Assembly (NCBI GenBank): GCA_900155495.1 | Contig: FTLJ01000056.1 | Location: 1-64,000 of the forward strand | Length of the DNA: 64,000 nucleotides | Direction: 5' to 3' | DNA from: Porogramme epimiltina | Taxonomy: Eukaryota; Basidiomycota; Agaricomycetes; Polyporales; Polyporaceae | Part shown: positions 24,409-34,506 of the stretch, piece by piece | Position numbering within the stretch: position 1 is the first letter of the stretch | How the letters are laid out: every line of letters starts with the position of its first letter | Notes under the pieces: model-generated | Told to the model about the DNA's origin: nothing | Databases searched by the model: none | The model's input: only the letters and a program-made list of their open reading frames with translations | Made by a program: the position numbers and the translations under genes

Positions 24409-24864
24409 CAGTGATTTATCATTGAGTGAGGATAGAAGCTTAACGGACAGGGCAGGACGTACACTGGTAAATGAAGTTCAAGGTAGTGTGGTTTCCTCGT
24501 CTCCACAGGACTCAGAGCCCACTGTTTAATGTATCACAATTGTTAGAATTACCCTACGAAGTCCTACGAGGTACACTGGAACGTGGTAGATTGACACTTA
24601 CAGGGGTCCTAGTGTGCAGTGACATTCGTGTAGAGAGGGGCCGGATTGGGTGGAGGGAAAACTGAACTGGCGGCTAACAGGTTGTGGTCCTGACGGTCGG
24701 TGTTAGAGACAAGTATCACGGGAATTGTGTCTATCGGGGGAGAAGCATGTGGAGGATAGTCACGTGAAAAAGAGCGACGAAGAGATCTGATTGCCACATC
24801 GATTCCCCTGCGGTCTAGATGCGGCGGCACTTTACCCCGATGCCCTGTGTGGACAGTGAAGAAT
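24409..24864. other. Short intergenic region upstream of the F-box gene
   Basis: Should contain the F-box gene promoter. No gene supported. It ends at the target-site duplication of the CACTA-type element. Confidence 0.5.
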
Positions 24865-25260
24865 GTACACTACGCGCCCAAAAGGCGCTGACTCGCACGA
24901 AGAAGCCTCGTGAAAAGACAGCATCACGATTTTTTTTCGTGGCAAAATCATGATGTGATAAAATCGTAATTGCATACGTGAATAGCATGCGAAACTAGAC
25001 TACGAAGACAATTCGTACTGTTCACGAACTTACAAATGCGGTAACAAGTGATGCTGCTCTAAGTCTCGCCCAACCGGCCCTAAATACGGGCGGCAAACTT
25101 TGTCGCCAGCGCGACAACCCATGCTTGTGTTTTCTTTACTGCGTTCTCCCTCGTCAGGCCTCCGCTCTGTCCTCGCACCCATCCAAACCCGTCAAGTTTC
25201 AACATCTCGCTCCCGCTATTCCCTTCCTCGGGCCGCAGCAGGGAGCGCGAGAAGGACGAG

Positions 25261-26338
25261 ATGATGACGCACGCTGACGACAACGACGAAGACGACGTGA
25301 GCGGCTCGCTGCGATGCATCTGGGGCGCGGACGATAACGACATCGACAACGACGGCGCGACGGTCAAGTCCGAGCTCGAGTTTGTGCGCGCGCCCCCCGC
25401 GCAGGACCTCGTCTTCGAGGGCGCGACACGGCGGCCTTCTCCCGTGAATGGTACGTCCTGCTCTGCCCCCGCGCCCCTCCTTCTCTTCTCCCGCCTGTTC
25501 GGTTCTGTTGGGTGTGGTGTAGTGTGGTGCTCGCGTTCTGGCGCCCTTATCCAGTTTCGACGTACGACGCAGGGCTCACGGAGCCTCTCTTACATCTACA
25601 CACCCTTCTCACATGTTTGTTTCTGCTCGGAACAAGACCCTAAGCAAAGGCTGATAAGACAATAGGACGCCCCCACGGTGAGGGAGCATCAACCTGCGCG
25701 TCAACATGCTCCTCGCGAGCCAGCTCATCCTCGCATCTACCCAGATCTTTGGTGAGTTCTCTTTCTTTAGTGGCTGCCGGCGCCGGGGGGCGTTGTGGAC
25801 TTTGTGTGGGGCGCCGCTATTGGGAGCTGTAGTTGCGTCTCCAGGGGAGGGCGCGCCGTCGGGGGGGGGCCTGGTGCGGGACTGTTAGGCAATAATGTGC
25901 TAATTGTTCGCTCCCGTTACAGTGTACCTAACGTGTATGGCCGTTATCAACGGTGTGAAGTCTGCTCACAAGGTCGCGAAGACGGTCAAGGCCGGTTTGG
26001 GCAAGGTCATAAGGGTGCGCTTCCCCCCACATCTTCTCTCTGCGGCGATGGCGCGGCGCCCAGGTACGGTGCTGACTGGGGAACTTTTGTGCGCCCCACA
26101 GATCACTTGGATCACCTCGCTGCTGTACACGGTGTTTGCACAGCAGTTCCTTACACGGAGATGTGGGTCCTGGTCTTCAACTTTATGCAGTTCTTTAGGG
26201 GGCCGACTCCTCCTCGACCTCGCTTCGACATTTCCATTGCACTCCATAGCGGCGGGATGGTGCATCGGGCAATAGTGCCCGAGACTAGCTGGTGCGTGCC
26301 CTCTTGCGGTGTGACACATCTAGTCGTCGGTTACAGGT
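25261..26338 (+). pseudogene. Captured membrane-protein gene fragment inside the CACTA-type element
   Basis: Plus-strand exons with kept introns. From 25261: an acidic start (THADDNDEDDVSG) and ELEFVRAPPAQDLVFEGA; a donor at about 25451. Then, near 25690-25755, NLRVNMLLASQLILASTQIF; then, from about 25922, VYLTCMAVINGVKSAHKVAK; then, from 26101, ITWITSLLYTVFAQQFLT; then in another frame EMWVLVFNFMQFF and GGMVHRAIVP, ending with VGYR at 26338. At least two frameshifts (near 25690 and 26155) break it. Three hydrophobic segments suggest a membrane protein. I do not know the family. Kept introns point to capture of genomic DNA, not of cDNA. Confidence 0.55.
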
Positions 26339-26745
26339 AGGTACGTCAGTAAGGTCCATCTACCTGTAGGTAGCCCCTCTCCGTAGCTATCTTGTCGAAT
26401 TACTAGTTATAGGGCCATCAAATATATTTCGTCTGTTCATTTGCAACGTGCAATGAGCCGGGTGTAGCGTGATTTATATAAGCACTGGCATGAGCAAAAG
26501 CATGGATTTCACGAAGATAATGTCAGGGTTTCACGAATATGTCCACGAGGTTCCCTCACGAAATAACGTCGGTGGTATCACGAGTATATGAAGGACCACA
26601 AGCTCGTGAAAGCGGCCAAAAACTACGTGATATTCATGATCTTGTATCACGCAATATTATCGTGACTTTCATGTTTGCGCGCTTCCGCATGTTCGTGAAT
26701 TCCACGATGCTGTGCTCGTGACTATCATGTTGGTACCTCGTGCTC

Positions 26746-26768
26746 AACATCGTGAATTTCACGATGTT
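26746..26768. repeat. Perfect 23-bp palindrome in the subterminal repeat zone
   Basis: Arms AACATCGTGAA and TTCACGATGTT around a central T, directly next to the right end of the CACTA-type element. It joins two copies of the TCGTGA word head to head and could be a dimer binding site. Confidence 0.8.
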
Positions 26769-26785
26769 ACAGGAGTGTAGTGGTA

Positions 26786-28356
26786 AGTCAAAGTATACCG
26801 TAATTCGTGAAGGTGGATGGGTTACGTCAATCTCTAGCCCGCCCCTACGGCCATCGCATCCCCTTTCATCTCAAGGATGTCTAGAGAGCGAACGGCTGTT
26901 GTTGATACCCATTCTCCGAGGAAGACTGAGTCAGTGAGAACGTAATAACCGAATGAAAGCATAGAGCTGGAGACGGCTAGGAGCTCGTGTTGAATAGAGA
27001 CGTCGTTCACTGACGTCCAGTCTCCGCATTGTTTTCAAATTCCCAGAAAATAGCAGCTACGTCCTCGCAGAACTCATGGAATTGTTAGTCGGCAGCAGAG
27101 CCGCACTCATCACTTGATGCCATTCTGGCACTGCCTGAGCGTTGAGCGTTTGAACGTTTGAACCCCTGTCCCACGCGGACATGATTATCCTGGGTGTGAA
27201 TGTTGGGCGTGCTAGCGCGAAGTGCGGGGCAACGTCTCATGTAAATATATTGGATCGTGGTTTAAAGTATCATTTTATGGTCTTTTTTGACCTCATTGGT
27301 GTATTGCATCCCGTCTTTCGAAGTAGCTCGGGACCCGCAGCACGGCCTGGGCGGGTGGGGTTGGAACCCTGTACGTAGGATACTAATCAAATACCGTATC
27401 GGGGAAACTCGTGTGTGAACCCAGCGCCTGAGCTGGGGGAAGAGGGAAAAGGGTTGGGAAGGCGGTGGGGATAATCATGGGATGGTTTCACGTAGTTGAC
27501 TACTACTAGTAAAGTGCCTCGGAACGACTGAACTACTGGAGTGACTCCATTCCGCCAAACCGAGCAATGGGAAACCGCCTGTGAAAGGGAGAGTTGGAGT
27601 GGGGGTGTTGCAGGAAGGAAAAGGTGGATTGACTTAGATACTGTAGTGTTGTCGGGCGATACGGTGCGGGTTCGGAGGCGGGAAACGACGTCGGGCTGAG
27701 GAAAATGGCCGGGATGATGGGAAGAGTAAGGTCACGTGGGCCTCCCTGGCGCTGTCTGGGCGCCTCGCGACCACCCCCGGTCTCCCAGTTCTTGGATAGT
27801 CTCCACGTACATCTCCCCTTCGGTCTCATGGTCTTCCGAGTCACGACCTCAGCGTTACTCCCTCTGACCCACGTCCCGCCTGTGAGGCATAGTGCTCTCA
27901 TTGACCGGCCAAGGATCCAACTTTGAGTTTGCTTCTAATGCCCCGGCCTCCTGAACGCTCGTAGCGCAATGACCCAAGTCACCGACAGCTTGAAACGCCC
28001 CTCATTAACGGAAAGGTCAGACATTATACAGAAGCAGATAGCGCTAAGTGTGGTCATATCGTCTTCTATTCCATCCCCACGCTCCAGTACGTCTCTGGAA
28101 ACCCCTTCCTACATCATCCCCACCACCACCTTCCCGTCCCTTTCAGTTTTTTGTTCGCACTTTCCACGCCTTCTGCGCTAGCGTACGCTTACAATGGCTA
28201 AGCTTCACAAAAGCGTCTGTTACTTCCCAATGGTTACGAGAGAACTAGCCTAAGAAAGGTTACAGCCGGTCAGGCGACTCCCATACTACCCCAATAGCAA
28301 GCTTCAAGGTGACGCCTATACGGAGCGGAGTGCCGCGAGCCTCTTTACTAAGCTCA
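26786..28356. other. Intergenic region, no gene seen
   Basis: About 1.6 kb. One more TCGTGA word lies just outside the transposon (about 26808). No gene supported; the right end is the promoter of the oxygenase gene. Confidence 0.5.
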
Positions 28357-28362
28357 TATATA
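28357..28362 (+). promoter_or_regulatory. TATA-like box of the oxygenase gene
   Basis: TATATA 44-49 nt upstream of the ATG at 28406, implying a very short 5' leader. Confidence 0.4.
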
Positions 28363-28405
28363 GCGGCGCGTGAGTGCATATTCCAGCTGTGTCGCTTCTT
28401 CTCCT

Positions 28406-29826
28406 ATGCCCGGACTAACAACGATACCGCCGTTTCCTCAGGACATCCCGACTCACCCACTCCTGGTGATTGATTACCAGCTCGTCAAGGCTGGAAACGA
28501 AGATGAAGTAAACAAATTGTGGAAGGCTGCGACGGAATTGGGGTTCTGGTAGTACGTATCTGCTCTTCTCCCTCTACCCTTGCTCCAACAGACCACACAG
28601 CCTCAAGAACCATGGCGTGGAGGAAGAGGTGGAAGGGATGTTCGAGATGGGCCGCGAGACCTTCGCTCTACCGCTGGAGGAGAAGCTTCCGTTTGATCAA
28701 GGTGACGAGGGCAACCAGTTCGGGTACGTTTCTCCTCCGTGTCTCGGGTCCACCTCCAATACCCATTGCATGCATCAGCTACAAGGCTGCTGGCGTGCAG
28801 TACATGGACGACCACGGGACGAAGGACGCCACCGAATTTGTCAACGTCGCCAAGGACGACGCGTTCGCATGGCCCAAGGTCGTACGCCGCACGTACCCGT
28901 CCACAGTCATCGCGCGCATGGAGTCTACCATCAAGCCTTTCGTGGAGAAGTCGCAAGCGGTCAACCATACGCTCATCAACGCGCTGAACGACAAGATAGG
29001 CCTCCCCAAGGGCGCACTGGCATCTCTGCACAAGGGCGAGGAGCTTAGCTCGTGCACGGCACGGGTGATCAGGGCGCCGCCGCATGTTGAGTCCAACGGG
29101 AAGACTTTCTTGACGGCTCACACCGACACTGGATCTATCGTAAGGGTTCCTAATACATCCCTCTCGCACTGGCTGAGTCAGATGTCACAGTCGTTCCTCC
29201 ATAACCGCCTCGGGGGCCTGCAAGTGCTTCCTCCCGGTGCCGACCAGTGGTACTACGTTAAGGTATGCCCCTCCCCACGCCTGTCCTATTTCCACACGCT
29301 CAACCCCACGGTGCCCCGTTCATTGAAAGCCTCTCCCTGGGCATGCGATTTGTAACGTCGGAGACGCGCTCAACATACTCAGCGGAGGCATTCTGCGCTC
29401 CAACATCCACCGCGTCGTGTGAGTCCCCTATTCTTACCGGCCCCGTGCCGCTGTGGCTGACGCGCACAAACGCTCTCAGCCCGCCGCCGAAGGAGCAAGC
29501 GCAGTACGACCGGTACTCAGTCGTGTTCTTCAGCCGCCCTAACGACAAGGTAGAGCTCCGCGCGCTCGCTGATCTGAACGAGACGATCGCGGAGGCCGTC
29601 GCGCGGGCGCCGCCGGGCAAGTACGAGCCTGGCATAACGTCGGAGGAGTGGCAGATACGACGATACAAGGCGCGGCGGATCGCCAACTACAAGGTGAGCC
29701 TTGATCATTCGTCGGGTTGCAACATGAGTGTATGACTGACAAAACGAAACGCGTTAGGGAGCCGAGAGTTGGAAGGTTTGGAAAGGCACGATGGAGGCGA
29801 AGGATCCGGACGCGGAGACGGTTTGA
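28406..29826 (+). CDS. 2-oxoglutarate/Fe(II)-dependent oxygenase (isopenicillin-N-synthase-like)
   Basis: Non-heme iron enzyme of the DIOX_N + 2OG-FeII_Oxy type, which oxidises a small molecule using 2-oxoglutarate and O2; substrate unknown. Seven exons. Intron 1 is 28552-28600; later ones begin GTACGT (after GNQFG), GTAAGG (after HTDTGSI), GTATGC (after WYYVK), GTGAGT (after NIHRV) and GTGAGC (after ANYK). The joined product has the DIOX_N blocks PLLVIDYQLV and GFWYLKNHGV, the iron-binding HTD of FLTAHTDTGSI, the second His in SNIHRVV, and the 2OG-binding RYS of YDRYSVVFFSRP. HAICNVGDALNILSGG precedes the second His as is normal. It ends with KDPDAETV and TGA 29824-29826. All catalytic residues are present. 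Confidence 0.88.
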
Positions 29827-30628
29827 AGGCGGCGATATGTATCTACGCCCGTTTACTCATCTGTACAATATATCTGAACAGTTACAGGTTTCCGCGTTTG
29901 AGGGCGCGACCTTGTTTTATCGTGCTAATTCGCGCGGAACGTTACGGTTCGACACGTCGCTTCGCGTTGTGCGCTGTAGCGCAACGTCGGAGTTGCTCCA
30001 TGTGCTTTCCACGTGGCGAGAACCTTGGGCCTCGCGAACTCCGCTTGAGCATTCCCCGCCCCCAATCGACCATCAACGGCTGTTGGCGCGACTCGACCTG
30101 ATTCCCCCAAACCCTCTGCGATTCCCTATCGTTGTGGAGTAGGCCCGACTTTCGACTTTGCAGTAAGCCCCTATTCTCTACTGTCCCTGTTTACACTTTC
30201 TCAAAGCGTGCTATTCCCTAGGAAGTTTTGGCTAGCACACCAGGCGTGCTGTATAAAGGAGCCGACCCACCCCTGGCGGTAACAATAGATCTTTTGCGTG
30301 CGTAGGTTTACCACCTCCGGAGCCGAAGGACGAGAAGAGCAGACGGAGTCCCTCCCGGTGCCGACGAAGCCACTCAAACGTGGCGGATCTGTGCAAGGGC
30401 TGGCGGCATTTCTCCTAATCCATCGTAAGTGTACCCGCCAGACCGTCCCGTCCTGTATCTTATCCTCTGGCCATCAGACTTCCTCCCCCTGATCGACCTT
30501 CCACGTGTACACATCAATTCTTCCCTCTGCCTCCGGAGTTCCGTTGTTCGAGACCAGACGATAGCAGCTAGTATGTCCCCAACTTTGCCTTCCTTACTGT
30601 ATTCGTGCTCAACGCGCGTTCCAGAACC
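29827..30628. other. Intergenic region between oxygenase and HET2
   Basis: About 800 bases. A TATAAAGG lies near 30252 but is far from the HET2 ATG. No gene supported. Confidence 0.5.
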
Positions 30629-33046
30629 ATGTGGCTACTGAACACCCACACCGGAAGATTGGAGTTTTTCAACAGCCCGAAGAATGTTCCCGGAGGGTAC
30701 GCGATCCTTTCGCACGTCTGGGGCAAGCCTGAGGAAGAAGATACATTCCAGAAGGCGCAAGAGGCAGCTAAACGGTGCGACGAGAACGCTCTTCGTGCAA
30801 GTGGGTGGAGACCGAGCAGCTCTACTGTCACTGTCGAAGATCTCCATCAGGCCGTGAACGCCGCTGTTGCCCCGCTCCGGAAAACTATCGACCAGTTGCA
30901 GGACATGATTGCCGTCCTCTCCACTCAAGCCGAATGTACTAGCATCCAGCCACAGTACGACGATCCCCTTCCCTTTCCATGTTTAGACCATCAGGGCGCC
31001 GAAGAGACCCCGCGGCCAGAGGGGCTGCCGCCACTCCATGGTATCTTCGCACCTCGCTCACCCCCAAAAGACCCTCGTGACCTGCTATCTAACAAGGTTC
31101 AAGGATTCCTTAAGCAGGCAGAGAAGGACGGGTTCGAGTGGGCGTGGGCGGACACGTGTTGTATCGACAAGTCGAGTAGCGCAGAGCTTTCTGAAGCGAT
31201 CAACTCAATGTTCCAGTACTACGCCCTTTCCAACGTATGTTACACTTACCTCATCGATGCCGATGACGTTTCTCAACCTCGTGGGTCGGGGCCGCGGGGT
31301 CCCGCAACTACACGGAGTTCCGTCGAGCGCGCCTTGGAGAACAGTAAATGGTTCCAACGTGGTTGGACGCTCCAGGAACTCCTCGCGCCAAGGGTGGTAT
31401 CCTTCATGACAAGCGATTGGACGCAAATGGGCACCAAATTCACACTCGCGGATAAGTTGGAAAGGATTACTGGTATCCCCACCAGCGTGCTGCGATTTCA
31501 GCAGGACGTCGCAGAAATTACAGTCGCAGAACGGATGTCCTGGGCAGCAGAGCGTCGTGCAACCAGCGTAGAAGACGAGGCCTATTGCCTCTTCGGACTC
31601 TTCGGGGTCAACATGCAGACTCTGTATGGCGAAGGAGAGAACGCGTTTTATCGACTACAGGAAGAAATCACAAGAACCCATGCTGATATATCGTTGTTCT
31701 CGTGGGGAAGTCCTATGCTTATCCAAAGCCGGGACGAACTGGATTGTTACTTCAAGGACCTCGAGAGTGTAACATTCCAGCCTAATACTAAATTTCAATG
31801 TCTCTTCTCTCGAAGTCCGCACGGAATGTTCCGTACGAAAGTCGTACGCGCCGGAGAAAGGATGCATGTTATAAAGGATGCTGATGCATCCCCCACTATC
31901 GCAGCAGACGTGAGTATGTTTGACAATCTATCCAAGGACGGTACTGACCAGCAGCAACGGACCCAGCCTCCAGCGCCGCCTTACAGTCGGGGAGCGTCCT
32001 TGACCATGACCCCAGATGGCCTATGCGCTGTCCTTCCAATTGTCACCCTCGATTCTGCCTATTCGATTGCCATGCTGCCAGGGTGTTCCTTTTCACGACG
32101 TGAGCTCGAAGGTATCAATGAAACCCCTCCACTATCCATATGGCTCCCGTTGCGCAAATCTGAGGACGTGTCCCATAGGAACAAGTCAGCGTTGTACACC
32201 TGCTTGCAGTGCAACAAAGAGTACGATCGACGCGTTTTCGCAGTACCAGCTGATCTCAGCTCCTTTCTTAATCGCTCCTGGAAGGAGATCTACATCATCG
32301 CAAAGCCTGCGTATCGCGCGGAAAGATCCCGCATTCCAGGTCTCATCGGCCGGCTCAATACGGGCCCGTCTCCCCCACCATTCACGTTCGAAAGCCTTTT
32401 GCGCATCAAGGATCCGAGGATCCGTCTCGTCGGTGTTACAGATCCACCTATCCCGTGGACCGGACTCTCCCCAGCGACTCTGACATTCAAACTGACTGCC
32501 TTCGACGATGGGAGCGGCAGCATATGGAGACGGACGGGTGTCGTTACGGAGTTTACGGTCGATCTTGGTCGATGCGTGGAGTCAGTCGCGAATACATGCC
32601 ACCGCGAGAAGCTGGCCTGTGCAAGGACGTTGGACACGAAGTCGGCCCCGCCAGCGCCCGAGTCGCGCATACGCGTTGGGTCCGCCGGGACATGGAGCCA
32701 CCCCTCCACGACTGGTACCTTATCCACTCCCTGGATTGGTCCTCATTACGTAGTGTGTAGTTGGGTTGGGAGTGTGTTCGAGCCCCCCGACGGGACCATC
32801 GCACACAATTGTGCCACCGACCATATCCAGTTCGCGCCGCATTCAGCATCAGAACAAGCACTGTCGAAGAGCATAATCCTGCATAGTAAAAGCCATCCGT
32901 ACGGGACATCGTTCGATGGGCTCACATGGCCCTCCGTCAAACTGAGTTTCATGAGGAGCCCCCTGTATCCTATGGGCGAAACGCTGCAGCTATGCGTTGA
33001 AACTGAAGACGTCGCAGAGTACGTCTACAGACGCCATCCATGTTGA
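30629..33046 (+). CDS. HET-domain protein with DUF8212 (HET2)
   Basis: Paralogue of HET1 and candidate incompatibility factor. A single exon of 805 codons; HET1 has one intron near the middle. HET motifs: YAILSHVWGKPEEEDTFQ near residue 24, WADTCCIDKSSSAELSEAIN near 173, QRGWTLQELLAP near 246. The DUF8212-like block follows (SVEDEAYCLLFGLFGVN-like, GEGENAFYRLQEEI), then a long C-terminal beta-rich part with WLPLRKSEDV and PWTGLSPATL. The last matches HET1's PWTGFPPVTL, so the two proteins are related over the full length. I chose the second ATG (30629, MWLLNTHTGRLEFF) since it matches HET1; an ATG at 30605 is also in frame. Confidence 0.87.
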   Translation: MWLLNTHTGRLEFFNSPKNVPGGYAILSHVWGKPEEEDTFQKAQEAAKRCDENALRASGWRPSSSTVTVEDLHQAVNAAVAPLRKTIDQLQDMIAVLSTQAECTSIQPQYDDPLPFPCLDHQGAEETPRPEGLPPLHGIFAPRSPPKDPRDLLSNKVQGFLKQAEKDGFEWAWADTCCIDKSSSAELSEAINSMFQYYALSNVCYTYLIDADDVSQPRGSGPRGPATTRSSVERALENSKWFQRGWTLQELLAPRVVSFMTSDWTQMGTKFTLADKLERITGIPTSVLRFQQDVAEITVAERMSWAAERRATSVEDEAYCLFGLFGVNMQTLYGEGENAFYRLQEEITRTHADISLFSWGSPMLIQSRDELDCYFKDLESVTFQPNTKFQCLFSRSPHGMFRTKVVRAGERMHVIKDADASPTIAADVSMFDNLSKDGTDQQQRTQPPAPPYSRGASLTMTPDGLCAVLPIVTLDSAYSIAMLPGCSFSRRELEGINETPPLSIWLPLRKSEDVSHRNKSALYTCLQCNKEYDRRVFAVPADLSSFLNRSWKEIYIIAKPAYRAERSRIPGLIGRLNTGPSPPPFTFESLLRIKDPRIRLVGVTDPPIPWTGLSPATLTFKLTAFDDGSGSIWRRTGVVTEFTVDLGRCVESVANTCHREKLACARTLDTKSAPPAPESRIRVGSAGTWSHPSTTGTLSTPWIGPHYVVCSWVGSVFEPPDGTIAHNCATDHIQFAPHSASEQALSKSIILHSKSHPYGTSFDGLTWPSVKLSFMRSPLYPMGETLQLCVETEDVAEYVYRRHPC

Positions 33047-34506
33047 TAAACATCCTAATCATAAGCGGCGCTAGGGAACAAGAGACATAGGACCTCGAGA
33101 TACATTCATGACTACGCGGAGGAGAAGGGACATTCTTGGAGCCACCGGATGGGTGCATTTTGAGAGGGGCATGAGTGAACGTACAGTTTTGAGCGCATCC
33201 TACAACTCTGTACTTTAACCCATGACGCTATCATCTCCATTTTGGCGCTGGTATATCCTATCCTCCGGGGTCACGCTGCGCTATGCCATCCCCAGCTTCC
33301 AAGGTAGCCATGCCGTAGACTGCGTGGAGTCGGTGCGGCGACCACGACCGAGTCCTTGGTCGGCGAAGTGCGCCACACCAGCCGGTCCCCTGGAGCTGAC
33401 CGCCTCGTTTCCTTGGACGGTGGAGGCAGCCAGGTAGCACCATCAAGCTGCGCCTGCTTCTTCAGCGACTGTCTTGAAGAAGCAGGTGCACGCTACGGAA
33501 AAGGCGACATGTGGATAGGACAGCAACAGAAATCGAGAACTCACAATGCGAGGCCCGAGGTGGCGCGTGCCATACGCGTATTTTGACAGGAAGCGGGTGC
33601 ATGGAGTGTGACATGTTATGCCGGTCCCGGTCATTCGTACGAGGCGAGACTTGTCCTTCTGGGGGCCACGCATCGAGTTAAAAGAGGGAAACACGAAAGG
33701 ATGGACATTACTCACTAGCTGCATCACGCCTGGATCCTATCAATCTGCGCACGGACACGGCTCTCCTCCGATCGTTCAATCAAATATTGTGTCTCGTCGA
33801 GTTGGTATTGAATCCATGGAAGCACCTCCCTAAGAGCTACAGCATCAGAGTGTGCACAATACCAAGAACAAGACGCAAAAGACATGCGCACCAAACAGTG
33901 TACTCAGGCGAGCATTCTCGCCGAGAACTTGATCATGGGTTAGAGGAGCCTGTCGGAGCTCACTATAAAGCGAAAAGTGAGTGACGCGAGCATGACACGA
34001 TTTATAGTAGCACATACCTGGTAACATAGCTCCCATCATAGTCTAAGACCGCTGTAGACGAAAATGTATCACGAGTTGAAGGATTATAGCGACAGAAGAG
34101 ATAAGGGTGAGACGGTCTACTGTCGCAGAGGAGTTTGTCAACGAAAGAGGGCGACAAGAGTGCGAGCAGGGTCGGTTTAATCGCAGCTAATGCTACGTAA
34201 TCACAAGTCAAGAAGCGCTGTATAGAACCTCTCGCGGCGTTAACCCTAACCCATCTGCGAGCTCAAACATACAGTGTTGAATGGCAATCACGACATCCTA
34301 GCCCCGAACGCACGCATGGTTTGGCACGAGTAGCATCCAATATGAATGGGGAGGCCCAGAGGGGATTTCGCGAACTACCATTATCTAATCGCTATGTGGA
34401 TACGATATCGTCTACGGGGTTCGTAAGTCACATAATAATCGTCCGTTGTCGCAAATCACGAGGCGAAGTGTCCTAGAAAGCAGGAGAGATGAAGGGGATG
34501 GGTCGT
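33047..34506. other. Intergenic region, contains a strong hairpin
   Basis: No coding gene supported in 1.46 kb. It holds an inverted repeat at 33449-33490 and a short telomere-like AACCCTAACCC at about 34243. Confidence 0.5.
33449..33490. repeat. Inverted repeat able to form a 16-bp hairpin
   Basis: Arms TGCGCCTGCTTCTTCA (33449-33464) and TGAAGAAGCAGGTGCA (33475-33490) pair over 16 positions with a single G-T wobble around a 10-nt loop. It sits in non-coding DNA. It may be a structured RNA element, a miniature repeat or chance. Confidence 0.75.

Larger units (their letters stand above)
24868..26782. mobile_element. Non-autonomous CACTA (EnSpm/Plavaka-like) transposon with captured gene
   Basis: The element starts CACTAC at 24868 and ends GTAGTG at 26782, and GTA flanks it on both sides (24865-24867 and 26783-26785), as expected for CACTA elements, which make 2-3-bp target duplications. 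Comparing the first 16 bases of each end inwards, 12 match (CACTAC-C-CC---AA). Both subterminal zones are crowded with TCGTGA/TCACGA words, about ten at 26500-26768 and three at 24900-25030; such repeats are where CACTA transposases bind. It has no transposase, so it would need one supplied in trans. Its middle holds a broken intron-containing gene. The TIR is short and imperfect; the call rests on the ends, the duplication and the repeats together. Confidence 0.7.

Noticed and set aside
34240..34252. Telomere-like AACCCTAACCC as a sign of a nearby chromosome end
   Set aside because: Fewer than two repeat units; easily chance.
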